Below are positions 1 through 8,801 of a stretch of DNA of 64,000 bases, piece by piece (position 1 is the stretch's first letter; every line of letters begins with the position of its first letter). This DNA comes from Promethearchaeota archaeon (GTDB lineage: Archaea > Asgardarchaeota > Lokiarchaeia > Sigyniarchaeales > SOKP01). A program made the translations under genes and the position numbers. The stretch lies in the NCBI GenBank assembly GCA_019058365.1, contig JAHPZE010000005.1, forward strand, positions 62,001-126,000, written 5' to 3'. Under the pieces are notes generated by a model. That model worked only from the letters and a program-made list of their open reading frames with translations, was not told the DNA's origin and searched no databases.

Positions 1-1127
1 CACTCAAGCTTTAATCCATCTGTAAATTTTTCAGTTAGGATTCCTTTCTCGTAAAGTTCCATAGCCCAAGCAATGAGTCCTCCAGTTTCTAAAGTATCTA
101 AGCCGTATTTATTAACAAGATGGTTAGCTGTAAGAACAGTTTCCATTTTTTTACAATCAACCATTGTACCAAATGCGCCTAAAGAAGTGTATTCTGGACC
201 TTCTGCAAAAATAGGAGCAAACGAACCTTCTTTTAATGTATAGCGATGACGACAACTTACAGGACATCCATAACAACCCGACATTCCAATAGTATATTTA
301 TCCATTTCTTCCGGTTCAATATCCCAACCCTGCTCTAATTGATTTAACTGAAAATTTCTTGTTCGAATTAAGCCTGTGGTATTTGTAGTACTATAAATTA
401 TGAGTGTCCCCCATTTCGATGCCGCTCTTGAATATCGATTCTTCATAACCATATCGATAATTTCTTTACAATATGTTAATAAATCCTCTGGGTGCACAAA
501 TTCAATATCCATCGTTCCTCGCGCAGCTATTGCCTTTAAATTCTTTGAACCCATGACACAGCCCATACCAGTTCGTCCAGCAGAGTTTTTCATACCCGTT
601 CTTATATTAGCAAAGCGTACAAGATTCTCTCCAGCCTTACCTATTACTAATGATTTGATTTCTTCATCTCCATGATCTGAACGGATTATGGTTTGTGTTT
701 CAAATGTATCCTTTCCCCATAGATGATTAGCATCTAATATTTCTATTTCTCCATCATGTATCCAAAGATAACAAGGTTTTTCAGCTTTTCCTGTTATCAC
801 CAGATGATCAAATCCCGTCATTCTCATTTCTGGAGCGAAGAACCCTCCAACGTTTGAATCTCCAATTGCACCAGTTATGGGAGATTTTGCAGCAATGTCA
901 CATCTTCCACTTCCAAGTGCGGGGATTCCAGTGAGTAAACCTGCACCTACAAGTAAGATATTTTTAGGACTTAAAGGATCAATTCCAGGTGAGAGATGAT
1001 TGTATAGAAGATACATATTTATGCCTCTACCACCTAAAAATTGTTCTCTAATTGATTTTGGAATCTGCTTTTTTATTATTTCTCTAGTAGATAAATCAAT
1101 ATATGCAATTTCTTTATTCCAAACTAT
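1..1127 (-). CDS. Aldehyde:ferredoxin oxidoreductase family tungstoenzyme (N-terminal ~375 residues; C-terminus beyond window start)
   Basis: Oxidises aldehydes to acids with ferredoxin as acceptor in characterised family members; cytoplasmic. My translation of the minus strand gives the family N-terminus with GGRG near residue 29, LSPKNILLVGAGLLTG, a GRTGMGCVMGSKNLKA segment, and a CxxCxxxC cluster motif (C285, C288, C292), close to the positions of the 4Fe-4S cysteines in Pyrococcus furiosus AOR. The gene runs off the window. No ATG, GTG or TTG lies in frame between an upstream in-frame TAG and the conserved start; a Shine-Dalgarno GGGGTGG lies 6 nt before ATA at 1127 (ATT at 1130 is the alternative). 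The substrate is unknown. The class II benzoyl-CoA reductase subunit BamB belongs to the same superfamily, so an aromatic role cannot be excluded but is not shown. Confidence 0.9.
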   Translation of the reverse strand, partial: MVWNKEIAYIDLSTREIIKKQIPKSIREQFLGGRGINMYLLYNHLSPGIDPLSPKNILLVGAGLLTGIPALGSGRCDIAAKSPITGAIGDSNVGGFFAPEMRMTGFDHLVITGKAEKPCYLWIHDGEIEILDANHLWGKDTFETQTIIRSDHGDEEIKSLVIGKAGENLVRFANIRTGMKNSAGRTGMGCVMGSKNLKAIAARGTMDIEFVHPEDLLTYCKEIIDMVMKNRYSRAASKWGTLIIYSTTNTTGLIRTRNFQLNQLEQGWDIEPEEMDKYTIGMSGCYGCPVSCRHRYTLKEGSFAPIFAEGPEYTSLGAFGTMVDCKKMETVLTANHLVNKYGLDTLETGGLIAWAMELYEKGILTEKFTDGLKLE

Positions 1128-1133
1128 AATTTT

Positions 1134-1140
1134 CCACCCC
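1134..1140 (-). promoter_or_regulatory. Shine-Dalgarno before a non-canonical start (AOR gene)
   Basis: GGGGTGG on the minus strand, 6 nt before in-frame ATA. The GTG inside this motif is out of frame with the AOR reading frame and runs into TAA after seven codons, so it cannot start the gene. This site decides that AOR starts at ATA 1127 or ATT 1130. Confidence 0.6.
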
Positions 1141-1461
1141 TATTCTTAATGGTGTTTAATTGCAAATCACTATGCTTTTCAGTGCGATGGGAATATGTGC
1201 CCACTTAAGCTACAGAATTGAATTCAAAAGCAATTTTAATACTAGTATTCACTTACAAAATTAAATATTTTTACTTTTTATTTAAATTATTCATTAGATT
1301 TAAATATTTCAACGAAAACTAATAAGTAATAATTTAATTTAAAATAATATAATAGAAACCGTAAAACAACAATTTAATAATTAAAATTATATTAGAACTA
1401 TTATTAAATCCTTAAAAACCACTAGACTATATTATCGTTTCATATTAAGAAGTGATTCATA
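1141..1461. other. Divergent intergenic region between AOR and a small zinc-ribbon gene
   Basis: About 320 bases, extremely AT-rich. I see no coding frame with plausible composition. A short inverted repeat (CACT ... AGTG, about 1169-1185) and a TATA-like ACTATATTA near 1427-1435, about 30 nt before the small gene at 1462, are the only signals noted. Confidence 0.4.
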
Positions 1462-1617
1462 ATGAGTAAAGAGACTAAATGTAGGTGTATGAATTGTCTT
1501 GAACGCTTTCCAGTTTCTCCAAATGCAAAAGTGGCTACTTGTCCTCGCTGTAATATTACATATAGAATTTCTTGGCCATGGCCAGGCCAACCAAAAGTCA
1601 GAGGATTGGCGAAATAA
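1462..1617 (+). CDS. Small zinc-ribbon protein (51 aa)
   Basis: A 51-residue protein with two cysteine pairs separated by about 18 residues (CMNC near residues 9-12 and CPRC near 29-32; a further Cys at 7), the pattern of a small rubredoxin-like or zinc-ribbon fold, followed by a tryptophan/proline-rich tail (ISWPWPGQP). It begins at ATG 1462 and ends 7 nt before the convergent stop of the HdrD-like gene. Its function is unknown: such ribbons bind zinc and commonly contact nucleic acid or a protein partner, but nothing here fixes a role. The cysteine spacing makes chance unlikely. Confidence 0.6.
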   Translation: MSKETKCRCMNCLERFPVSPNAKVATCPRCNITYRISWPWPGQPKVRGLAK

Positions 1618-1624
1618 GGTCAGA

Positions 1625-3175
1625 TTATTCAAATTGCATTGCTAATTCAAATAATTCTGTAATATCATAGATTTTCAATGATCTTTCAGTAAAATTTTTC
1701 GTCCGAGAAGCAAAACGGAAGTTTAATTGGCATTGTGGACAAGCTGTTGTTAAAATATTAACATTTGTAGGGATAAAATCTTCTTTTAACCTTGTTTGGG
1801 TTGATTGTAAACTTACATCATTATTAAATGTCCAAAGTCCACCTCCACCTCCGCAACATCTGGCACAATTTCTATTCAATGGCATTTCAACAAGATTAAG
1901 ATGAGGTATTGCTTTTAATACGTTACGAGGTGGATTATAGACGTTACAATGTCTTCCAAGTGAACAGGGGTCATGATAAGTTACATTTAAATCTAAAGGT
2001 TTAAGGTTAATTTCTTCAGTTTTAATCTTTTTTTCAAGAAATTGAGAAGTATGGAGAATTTCACAAGGCATATTAATATCAAGGATTTCAGGATAAAGCC
2101 TTTTGAAGGTATAGTAACAACCAGAACAAGGAGTTACTAAAGTTTGAGCCTTAGTTTTTTCAATCCTTTCAACAGTATCGTTCGCAACTTTTTTAGCTTC
2201 TTCCCATAATCCAGATGAAATTAATACATAACCACAGCATCCTTCTTTATTCCCTAACGTTGTAAATTCAGTATTGCTTCGGTTTAAAATATTAATAAAT
2301 GCTTCAGCTGTTTTTGGAGTTCTAGTTGCTACAGTACACCCTAACCAGCATAGAGTATTTGCTTTTTCTGGTAAATTCAAATTAGAAATGTTTTTTACTC
2401 GTAAAAGACGCCGATTAGTAGGTATTGCAGAAGGGTCTCCATGTTCAAAAATGTTATCAGCTGCAGTGTGAAATACCTGTGGTGCCAAATTTTTTTCAGC
2501 GATAAGATGTCTCAAATAAAGTATTGCTTCATGAAACTCTAAATCTTGAAAACATTGAGCATAACAAAGTCCACATTTTGTACAACTATATAATATATCC
2601 ACAATCTTGTCTGAAAATATTAAATCACCTTTCATTATACCTCTAGTAATAAGCATTCTTCCTTTCGATGACCATGATTCGACTCCATTAAAGGAAGAGC
2701 TTACTGTGCAATAACCACTACATGTAGTGCACTGCTGGCACTTAGTTAGTGTTTTTCCTAAAAATAAGTTCTGTAATGCTAAAGCAAGATTTCTATAAGT
2801 CCCGTATCCTTTTATATCTAATTTATCAAATTTTGCTCTACTTCCATCCTTTTTTCCAGTCCCATCGATACAATTTTTAAGCGTAGGAATTTCTACATTA
2901 TCTAATAAAACTATAGTTTTAGATGATTTGTTCCTATTGTGCGAAAAAATTTTACCCCTTTCAATTAAAATAGCGTCTTTATTTTCAAAAAATCTTTTTA
3001 CTTCGTTTTCTTCCTTCAAAGAAGAAACTCTAACAATAATATCAGGTTGTATATCAATTCTATCAAGAAAAATCTTTTCAAAAGAATAGACATAACGGTC
3101 TTCTAAATCTGTTAGAACTTGACCTTTTTTTATAACCCGTTTCAATTGTTCAGTAATTCTATCTTTAGAATTCAT
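1625..3175 (-). CDS. HdrD/GlpC-like Fe-S oxidoreductase with two CCG domains (516 aa)
   Basis: Electron-transfer protein of the heterodisulfide reductase D / glycolate oxidase iron-sulfur family. Residues about 1-125 are an extension I cannot assign; then two ferredoxin motifs, CxxCxxCxxxC (CQQCTTCSGYC and CTKCGLCYAQC), then two CCG modules (CWLGC ... GCCGYV, and DPCSLGRHC ... CCGGGGGLW) of the type that bind non-cubane 4Fe-4S clusters. No flavin partner is adjacent, so the thiol, hydroxyacid or ferredoxin partner is unknown. It starts at ATG 3175 and its stop is 7 nt from the convergent small zinc-ribbon gene. A soluble subunit is expected, since no membrane segment is visible. The family call is firm, the substrate is not. 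Confidence 0.85.
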   Translation of the reverse strand: MNSKDRITEQLKRVIKKGQVLTDLEDRYVYSFEKIFLDRIDIQPDIIVRVSSLKEENEVKRFFENKDAILIERGKIFSHNRNKSSKTIVLLDNVEIPTLKNCIDGTGKKDGSRAKFDKLDIKGYGTYRNLALALQNLFLGKTLTKCQQCTTCSGYCTVSSSFNGVESWSSKGRMLITRGIMKGDLIFSDKIVDILYSCTKCGLCYAQCFQDLEFHEAILYLRHLIAEKNLAPQVFHTAADNIFEHGDPSAIPTNRRLLRVKNISNLNLPEKANTLCWLGCTVATRTPKTAEAFINILNRSNTEFTTLGNKEGCCGYVLISSGLWEEAKKVANDTVERIEKTKAQTLVTPCSGCYYTFKRLYPEILDINMPCEILHTSQFLEKKIKTEEINLKPLDLNVTYHDPCSLGRHCNVYNPPRNVLKAIPHLNLVEMPLNRNCARCCGGGGGLWTFNNDVSLQSTQTRLKEDFIPTNVNILTTACPQCQLNFRFASRTKNFTERSLKIYDITELFELAMQFE

Positions 3176-3323
3176 TCACGTCAGATGATTATAATAGGTG
3201 ATTAATATAATAACTAATATATCCATTGATTTTAGAATAGAATAAAATGTTTTTAACCTTGCTATTAACCTTTATAATTCTATTGGATAAAATTTTTAAT
3301 AAAATCATAATATTAGAGATTTA

Positions 3324-3605
3324 ATGGCAAATGTCATACTGAAATTGATGACAATATTTTCAACCGAGGTTGGATTAACAGAGATCAATTATTCAAATGT
3401 GGAAATATTAGGGGATGTGATAGATCAATTCATGAGTGAGCATGGAAAGAAAATAAGAAAAAATTTTTTATCTCCACAGGGAAAGTTAGAGTCGCATATT
3501 GTTATATTAGTGAATGGAAGAAATTATATGTTTTTAGAAGAATTGAACACAAAATTGAAGGATGGAGATGAAATTGCTATTTCACCTCCTCTTGTTGGAG
3601 GATAA
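3324..3605 (+). CDS. MoaD/ThiS-family ubiquitin-like sulfur carrier (93 aa)
   Basis: Beta-grasp sulfur carrier. The C-terminus reads ISPPLVGG, matching the PP(V/L)xGG tail that is adenylated by MoaB/MoeB/E1-like enzymes and then thiocarboxylated. About 93 residues is typical for archaeal MoaD. Archaeal members can serve molybdopterin/tungstopterin synthesis, tRNA thiolation or protein modification (SAMP). A pterin role is attractive because this window has an AOR and a bis-MGD enzyme, but no moaE, moeB or other pterin gene lies beside it. The start is ATG 3324. The gene is followed at once by an uncharacterised ORF that may be co-transcribed. Confidence 0.8.
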   Translation: MANVILKLMTIFSTEVGLTEINYSNVEILGDVIDQFMSEHGKKIRKNFLSPQGKLESHIVILVNGRNYMFLEELNTKLKDGDEIAISPPLVGG

Positions 3606-3624
3606 TTCTATTTTTAAATATAAC

Positions 3625-3630
3625 GGAGAT
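3625..3630 (+). promoter_or_regulatory. Shine-Dalgarno before an ATA start
   Basis: GGAGAT lies 7 nt before in-frame ATA at 3638, in the gap after the MoaD-like gene. It supports the otherwise start-less ORF downstream. Confidence 0.4.
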
Positions 3631-3637
3631 AAAAAAA

Positions 3638-3994
3638 ATAGATCCGAAATCAACTCTAAAAATTTATAATTATTTTGATGGAAATGGTAATAAATATATT
3701 ATAAATATTAAATTCATTGAATACATACCAGTAAAGCCATCTTTTAGCTCAAGTGGAGTTTATAGTGGAGGAGATTATACAAAAAAAAACATCAGTGAAA
3801 TACAATTCAATAAATTAACTACAAGTTTGAATGTAGCTATAAAAAATAAGAAGAGTCATACTAACAATAGAGTTAAAAAGTCTGGTTTGATAGTAATTCA
3901 AGAAAAAGATAAAGATAAAGCATATATTTTAAGCCCAGGCTCAGAAGAAATATCAAAAATAGAAAATTTACTAAAGAATATAATTTCCAACTGA
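3638..3994 (+). CDS. Unrecognised protein, about 118 aa, ATA start proposed
   Basis: An open frame runs from 3572 to the TGA at 3992-3994. Its codon use (A/T third positions) and composition look protein-like: an alternating polar/hydrophobic segment (YIINIKFIEYIPV), a Ser/Gly-rich loop (SFSSSGVYSGGDY) and a basic helical end. I do not recognise the family. There is no ATG, GTG or TTG anywhere before the middle of the frame, so a normal gene caller would miss it. ATA at 3638 follows GGAGAT by 7 nt. The frame stops 7 nt before the convergent MaoC gene. It may be co-transcribed with the MoaD-like gene. It could instead be a decayed gene that lost its start. Confidence 0.5.
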   Translation: MDPKSTLKIYNYFDGNGNKYIINIKFIEYIPVKPSFSSSGVYSGGDYTKKNISEIQFNKLTTSLNVAIKNKKSHTNNRVKKSGLIVIQEKDKDKAYILSPGSEEISKIENLLKNIISN

Positions 3995-4001
3995 ATTTTA
4001 T

Positions 4002-4472
4002 CTATAAAATAAGCAAATTTATCCAATCTGCAACGACAGCGGGCTTATCTTGACCTTTAATTTCAATTATATGATGTGAAGTAAATTTCATTCCTCTTTT
4101 GACTAATTCGACTTTTGAAATGTGAGTAACATCTCGAATATAAGAACCAACTGGAACAGCAGATATAAATCTTATTTTATCGAATCCATAATTAACTATT
4201 GATTTGGCATCTGATACATAAAATTGCATTGAATCTTTCTCTCCATCTTGTAATGTAAAGAAACCAAGCATAGATAAGACAAAAAAACCGTGAGCGACTG
4301 TTTCCCCGTAAAGTGATTTTTTTGCTCTTTCTGGATTGATATGAATATACTGGTGATCTTGTGTAAGATCTGCAAATTTATCTATAGCTTCTTGGGTAAC
4401 TTGATACCATTTTGTACTAAATTCTTTCCCAATATAATTCTTTATTTCAATAGCTTTTATCTTATTAACCAT
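4002..4472 (-). CDS. MaoC-like (R)-specific enoyl-CoA hydratase (156 aa)
   Basis: Hot-dog-fold dehydratase that hydrates trans-2-enoyl-CoA to (R)-3-hydroxyacyl-CoA. The family active-site stretch is visible: ADLTQDHQYIHINPERA around residues 34-50 (Asp and His of the MaoC motif), followed by HGFFVLSM. Length is normal for a single-domain MaoC. It is the last gene of the minus-strand set ligase-thiolase-HgdB-like-MaoC, which together looks like a CoA-thioester pathway. The start at ATG 4472 gives the usual N-terminus. Some MaoC-fold proteins act on other thioesters, so substrate chain length is open. Confidence 0.85.
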   Translation of the reverse strand: MVNKIKAIEIKNYIGKEFSTKWYQVTQEAIDKFADLTQDHQYIHINPERAKKSLYGETVAHGFFVLSMLGFFTLQDGEKDSMQFYVSDAKSIVNYGFDKIRFISAVPVGSYIRDVTHISKVELVKRGMKFTSHHIIEIKGQDKPAVVADWINLLIL

Positions 4473-4555
4473 TTTTTATCTCGCTCTTTCTTTCAAATTC
4501 TTTTATTTACAATTACTTAAAAATGTTATATTTTTTTCCTTGAACAGAATTTCTT

Positions 4556-5782
4556 TTAACTCTCTTCTAGTTGTTCAATAAAGGCTTCTATACTTGTTCT
4601 TGATTGCTCATCTGAAAGACATCTCAAGTCGTTTAAGTCTCCATTTATTACTAAATTCGGTACTCCAATTTCATTTTCAAGCCTTTGAGGCATTCCATAC
4701 CGAGAGTTAGTGTTATGTGGACAGGTTTTTGCATCATGAAAGATGATACCATCTATCTTAAAGAATTCTATCATTTCATGAAGATATTTTTCTTTAATTT
4801 CATCTGAGCGAACGATAAATAGCTCTGTATATGCTTTTGCCATACTTCTAAAAGGATTTTTTTCATCAAAAGCTTTAAAAATCCAACTATTACAATATGT
4901 TGAAGCAACAACACATGTTTTAAGACTAGCAAACAATTCAGAATAGTGCCTCAGTCTTCCCCAAATAGGCATCCCTTCCCAATATAATCTAAAACGCTCA
5001 CCATCTACAGCTCCTATGTGATTTTTCACTCTCTCCTGTAATTCTAATAATAGAATCTTATAATAATCTACAGCTTGTTGGGTTCCTCTCATAACTACAG
5101 CAGGTCCCATATGAATAGTTCCATCAAAAAATGTAAAAGGTGATGGTATAGTGGCTGCTGTTTCTAACACTTTTTTCCAAAGTTCAGAACACTCACGTGA
5201 TAATGCTACAACATGTTTAAGTATATCAATATCAAATTTATTGGAGGATATTTTTTCTAATGGTTTAACAAGATTCTCCATTTGCTGTGCTATAAATGTA
5301 ATATGTTCGTTTGTAACTTCATCCACAGTCCTAGGTGTAGAAATACCCACTAATGGTACTTTAAATTCATTTGCAAACCAACCAAACCAATCTTGAACTT
5401 CTCTACATTGATTTGTGTTGAAGACTAACACATCGGGCTTTGGAATACTCTTAATATCAGGATAAGCTTTTGATAATGGAGTTATATGTTTTAAATATGC
5501 GCCTATGTCAGCAGTAAGGTAAGAACAAATTTCAGGTGAATAGCCTATTGCATTGGCGTAAGGGATTAAGTCTGTGGCCATTCTAGAAGATCCTAACATA
5601 GCACTATGGTTTTCTGGAAAGTAAATTTCAAATTCTAAACTTCTTAGTATTTCAGCAGGACCAACACTAGAACACCAAGCAACTTTTTTATCTTTGCTTT
5701 TGGAAGCATGATCTAATTCATGATAATAATCAGACATGATTTGGTTTAACATTTTGGTTGCCTTAATTTTTTTTCTAAGCAT
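4556..5782 (-). CDS. HgdB/BcrB-family 2-hydroxyacyl-CoA dehydratase-like protein, single subunit (408 aa)
   Basis: Belongs to the 2-hydroxyglutaryl-CoA dehydratase D-component / benzoyl-CoA reductase B-C superfamily, whose members hold a 4Fe-4S cluster and receive electrons from an ATP-driven activator. Visible features: KVAWCSSVGPAEILRSLEFE near the N-terminus, VFNTNQCREVQDWFGWF in the middle, and HDAKTCPHNTNSRYG near the C-terminus, with cysteines at the positions usual for cluster ligands. The enzymes normally have two such subunits; here only one is encoded. No activator ATPase is adjacent; the BcrA/BcrD-like pair 15 kb away could serve. I chose ATG 5782 because AGGAGGT-like sequence precedes it and the upstream ATG overlaps that Shine-Dalgarno. 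Reaction unknown. Confidence 0.8.
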   Translation of the reverse strand: MLRKKIKATKMLNQIMSDYYHELDHASKSKDKKVAWCSSVGPAEILRSLEFEIYFPENHSAMLGSSRMATDLIPYANAIGYSPEICSYLTADIGAYLKHITPLSKAYPDIKSIPKPDVLVFNTNQCREVQDWFGWFANEFKVPLVGISTPRTVDEVTNEHITFIAQQMENLVKPLEKISSNKFDIDILKHVVALSRECSELWKKVLETAATIPSPFTFFDGTIHMGPAVVMRGTQQAVDYYKILLLELQERVKNHIGAVDGERFRLYWEGMPIWGRLRHYSELFASLKTCVVASTYCNSWIFKAFDEKNPFRSMAKAYTELFIVRSDEIKEKYLHEMIEFFKIDGIIFHDAKTCPHNTNSRYGMPQRLENEIGVPNLVINGDLNDLRCLSDEQSRTSIEAFIEQLEES

Positions 5783-5842
5783 TAAGCATACCTCCATATT
5801 AAATATGTTCTGATTTAAAAAAACAATTAATGAGATTTTAAT

Positions 5843-7051
5843 TCAATCTACTGATACTTCTAATATTAGAGCTGCACCGGTATCACCAGCAGCGCAGCCG
5901 TCAGCTAGACCATATCCTCCGCCTTTCTCCACAAGTTCTTCGATCAATTCAATTATGATTCTCATCATTGTAGGTGCTTGGGGATGACCATATATAAGTG
6001 AACTTCCGTAATTATTCATATCCTTCCAATCAATATCCATCTCCTTACAGAAATATACATCGTTAACTGCGAAAGGATTATGTGTTTTAATTACGGATAC
6101 ATCTTTTATAGAAATATCTGCATTTTCTAAAGCTTTCTTTGCTGCGGGAACTATAGCCATTGCCATGTATCCTGTTTTTGTTTTATAGTCTCCATAAGAT
6201 ACAACTCTAATCTCAACGTCCTCTCTTTTCCTTAATTGATTGGCTTTCTCTTTCGTTGCAACAATAACACCACAATTAGCATCTCCTGGATGTGTTTGAG
6301 TTCCATAAGTAACTGTACCTTCTGGAAGTACAGGTCTAAGCTTCGATAAACCTTCCATTGTTGTTGGATAAATCCCTTCATCTCCCTCTACAGTTGCAAG
6401 TACCTTTCGACCTGAGCGATCTTTAATTTCGATTGGTGTTATCATATATTTCTTTTGGAATGCTCTGCCATTTTTTAAAGAATCTTGATATTGATTATAA
6501 CGTAATATAGTGACTTCATCTTGTTCCTTCTTTGTTATCTTTGCTTCTTTAGCTACATTCTCAGCTGTTTGTATCATTGGGTTCTTGGCAAAAGGGTCTC
6601 TTCCAAAATTATCCCATACCCAATTTTCTGCATCTAAAGTGCTCCCTGGTGCTTCAGGATTCGGATAAACAAGATGAGGTCCATTTGAACATCTATCTGC
6701 AGTTATTACAAGAACATTTTTATTTATTCCCGTTTCAATATTTTGTGCTGCAATTGAAATTGTATTGGTTCCGGTAGCACATGCTTGACTAATCATCGGA
6801 CCTGTGACATGCTCAGCTCCAATCATACTTGCTAACCAAGGACCTCCATAGAAACAATAGAGCTGGGGGATTGTTATACCAAATATGAGTTCATCAAAGT
6901 CATTAGGAGAAATTCCCCTTTCATTTAAAAATCGTTTAGTTATTTCTGCTGCAAACTTTATTGCATGGAGATTTTGAAAACTCATCTGCCATCTTGAAAA
7001 AGGAGTACTCCAATACTGTCCATATGGTATGTAAGCTTTTTTAAAGACCAT
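5843..7051 (-). CDS. Thiolase-family protein (402 aa)
   Basis: Acetyl-CoA C-acyltransferase family: condensation or cleavage of 3-oxoacyl-CoA. The nucleophilic cysteine lies in SQACATGTNTIS (near residue 90). The C-terminal half has KTHNPFAVND in place of the usual NEAFA block, GHPQAPT in place of GHPxGxSG, and a second cysteine in ADGCAAGDTGAA. These departures suggest a divergent subgroup rather than a standard acetyl-CoA acetyltransferase. Length is normal. It lies between the CoA ligase and the HgdB-like gene on the same strand with short gaps, which supports a shared pathway. The start is ATG 7051. Confidence 0.85.
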   Translation of the reverse strand: MVFKKAYIPYGQYWSTPFSRWQMSFQNLHAIKFAAEITKRFLNERGISPNDFDELIFGITIPQLYCFYGGPWLASMIGAEHVTGPMISQACATGTNTISIAAQNIETGINKNVLVITADRCSNGPHLVYPNPEAPGSTLDAENWVWDNFGRDPFAKNPMIQTAENVAKEAKITKKEQDEVTILRYNQYQDSLKNGRAFQKKYMITPIEIKDRSGRKVLATVEGDEGIYPTTMEGLSKLRPVLPEGTVTYGTQTHPGDANCGVIVATKEKANQLRKREDVEIRVVSYGDYKTKTGYMAMAIVPAAKKALENADISIKDVSVIKTHNPFAVNDVYFCKEMDIDWKDMNNYGSSLIYGHPQAPTMMRIIIELIEELVEKGGGYGLADGCAAGDTGAALILEVSVD

Positions 7052-7097
7052 TTTTTAATAACCTAATTTATTATTTAATTGTTATTTTGATAATTTC

Positions 7098-8678
7098 TTA
7101 TTTATTATTAATTTGCTTATTAAATCGTTCTCTTAATCTTCGATGAATTACTTTTCCTGAACCTGTCCTAGGCATTTCTTCAGAATTTATACACAAAAAT
7201 CGTTTTGGAACCTTAAATTTGGCTAATTTATCTTCACAATATTGGTGCATTTCTTCATTAAAAGCATCTGGAGATGCAACCTCTTTATTTACTATACAGA
7301 CAGCAGTTACACTTTCGCCCCATTTATAATCTTCTAATCCTACTACAGCACATTCTACAACTGAAGGATGTGATATAATGACTTTTTCCACTTCTGAAGG
7401 ATAGACATGCTCTCCACCAGTTATAATCATATTGGCTTTTCTATCTACAAGATAATAAAAACCATCTTCATCTTTTTTTCCCATATCACCAGCACTAAAA
7501 AATTCTCCCTTAAAGGCTTGTTTAGTTTTTTCTGGTAATTTATAGTATTCATCAAACATTTCTGGTCCCCGAGAATATAATTCACCTATTTCTCCTATAG
7601 GTACCTCATTTCCTTCTTCATCTAATAATTTGATTATATCTGTTCCAATACATTCTTTCCCAATAGAACCTAATTTTTTCATTTGATCTTCAGGCCTAAG
7701 AAGTGTTACAAGACCAGCCTCTGTTGATCCATACGCCTCAAAAAGTTTTGTCTTATTAAAAAGATTCATTACATCTAATTTCATTTGTTTTGTAGCAGGA
7801 GCGGATGATGTTAATAATGAGGTTATACAGCTAAGATCATATTTTTGCTTTATTTCCTCTGGTAAGCTTAAAATTAGATTGTAATGAGTAGGAATCATTG
7901 AAGTAAATGTGATTTTTTCTTGATGAATTATCTCTAAAACTTCCTCTGGATCAAATTTATATTCAATATGAATATAAACTGGAGCTCCTATGTAAGTAAA
8001 GACAAATGAATAAAAGGTGGAATTTACATGGGATAATGGCATTAAGATCATTCCATAATCTAGTGGAGTAAATGAAAATTCTGCTTCATTAATGAGGAAA
8101 AAGGCTATGTAAGAACGATGTGAACGAATAACTCCCTTTGGTTTCCCAGTAGTCCCTGATGTATATAGAATAACCCACGTATCTTCTGGATTTACTTTTA
8201 CAGAGGGATAAGTATTTTCTCCTAGTTCTACAATATCTTCAAAATATTTCCAACCTTTTGCTGGTTTATCAGCTATCAAAATGCGTTCAACATTCTCAAA
8301 TCCCAACTCTTTAGCTCGTTCCCAAATTTTTTCTGTAGCTTCCTTAAATCTAGATTCTACAAATAACCATTTTGCATCAGAATTATTTATTATATATGAA
8401 ATATCATCAGGATGCAACCTGAAGTTTAGGGGGGTTACAATTAAACCTCCCTTAGCAGCAGCTACATACACTTCCATAAATTCAATCGAATTATTTGATA
8501 ATATTGCGATTGTGTCACCTTTATTTAAACCACTTTTAAGGAATCCGTTTGCAAGTTTATTAGTTCTTTCATTTAACTCTTTAAATGTTAATTGACGCCT
8601 TCTATCCTTTAATGCAAGTTTGTTTGGATATTTTGCTGCATTAACGCTAATAATTTCTCCAATATTAAGCCATGTCAT
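7098..8678 (-). CDS. AMP-forming acyl-CoA synthetase (526 aa)
   Basis: ANL-superfamily ligase: carboxylate + ATP + CoA gives acyl-CoA + AMP + PPi. Motifs in order: P-loop-like LYTSGTTGKPKGV (about residues 170-182), YGSTEAG (about 318-324), the hinge DRKANMIITGGEHVYPSEVE (about 416-435) and the C-terminal catalytic lysine in PRTGSGKVIHR (near 513). Length is standard. GAGG precedes ATG 8678. It heads the minus-strand operon with thiolase, HgdB-like protein and MaoC, and so probably supplies their substrate; medium- or branched-chain acids are possible. Substrate specificity cannot be read from sequence alone. Confidence 0.9.
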   Translation of the reverse strand: MTWLNIGEIISVNAAKYPNKLALKDRRRQLTFKELNERTNKLANGFLKSGLNKGDTIAILSNNSIEFMEVYVAAAKGGLIVTPLNFRLHPDDISYIINNSDAKWLFVESRFKEATEKIWERAKELGFENVERILIADKPAKGWKYFEDIVELGENTYPSVKVNPEDTWVILYTSGTTGKPKGVIRSHRSYIAFFLINEAEFSFTPLDYGMILMPLSHVNSTFYSFVFTYIGAPVYIHIEYKFDPEEVLEIIHQEKITFTSMIPTHYNLILSLPEEIKQKYDLSCITSLLTSSAPATKQMKLDVMNLFNKTKLFEAYGSTEAGLVTLLRPEDQMKKLGSIGKECIGTDIIKLLDEEGNEVPIGEIGELYSRGPEMFDEYYKLPEKTKQAFKGEFFSAGDMGKKDEDGFYYLVDRKANMIITGGEHVYPSEVEKVIISHPSVVECAVVGLEDYKWGESVTAVCIVNKEVASPDAFNEEMHQYCEDKLAKFKVPKRFLCINSEEMPRTGSGKVIHRRLRERFNKQINNK

Positions 8679-8801
8679 GAAATTATCCTCTTTTCATCAT
8701 TCTATTCTTTTAATAAACGTTGCTGTTATATTGATTCAGAACGATTTCTATAAATATTTTAATCTTATTTTAAACATCTAAATTATATAAAAAATTTTAC
8801 C

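Noticed and set aside
400..675. Plus-strand frame of 91 codons
   Set aside because: It is antisense to the well-conserved aldehyde oxidoreductase coding sequence on the minus strand, including the cluster region, and shows no protein character.
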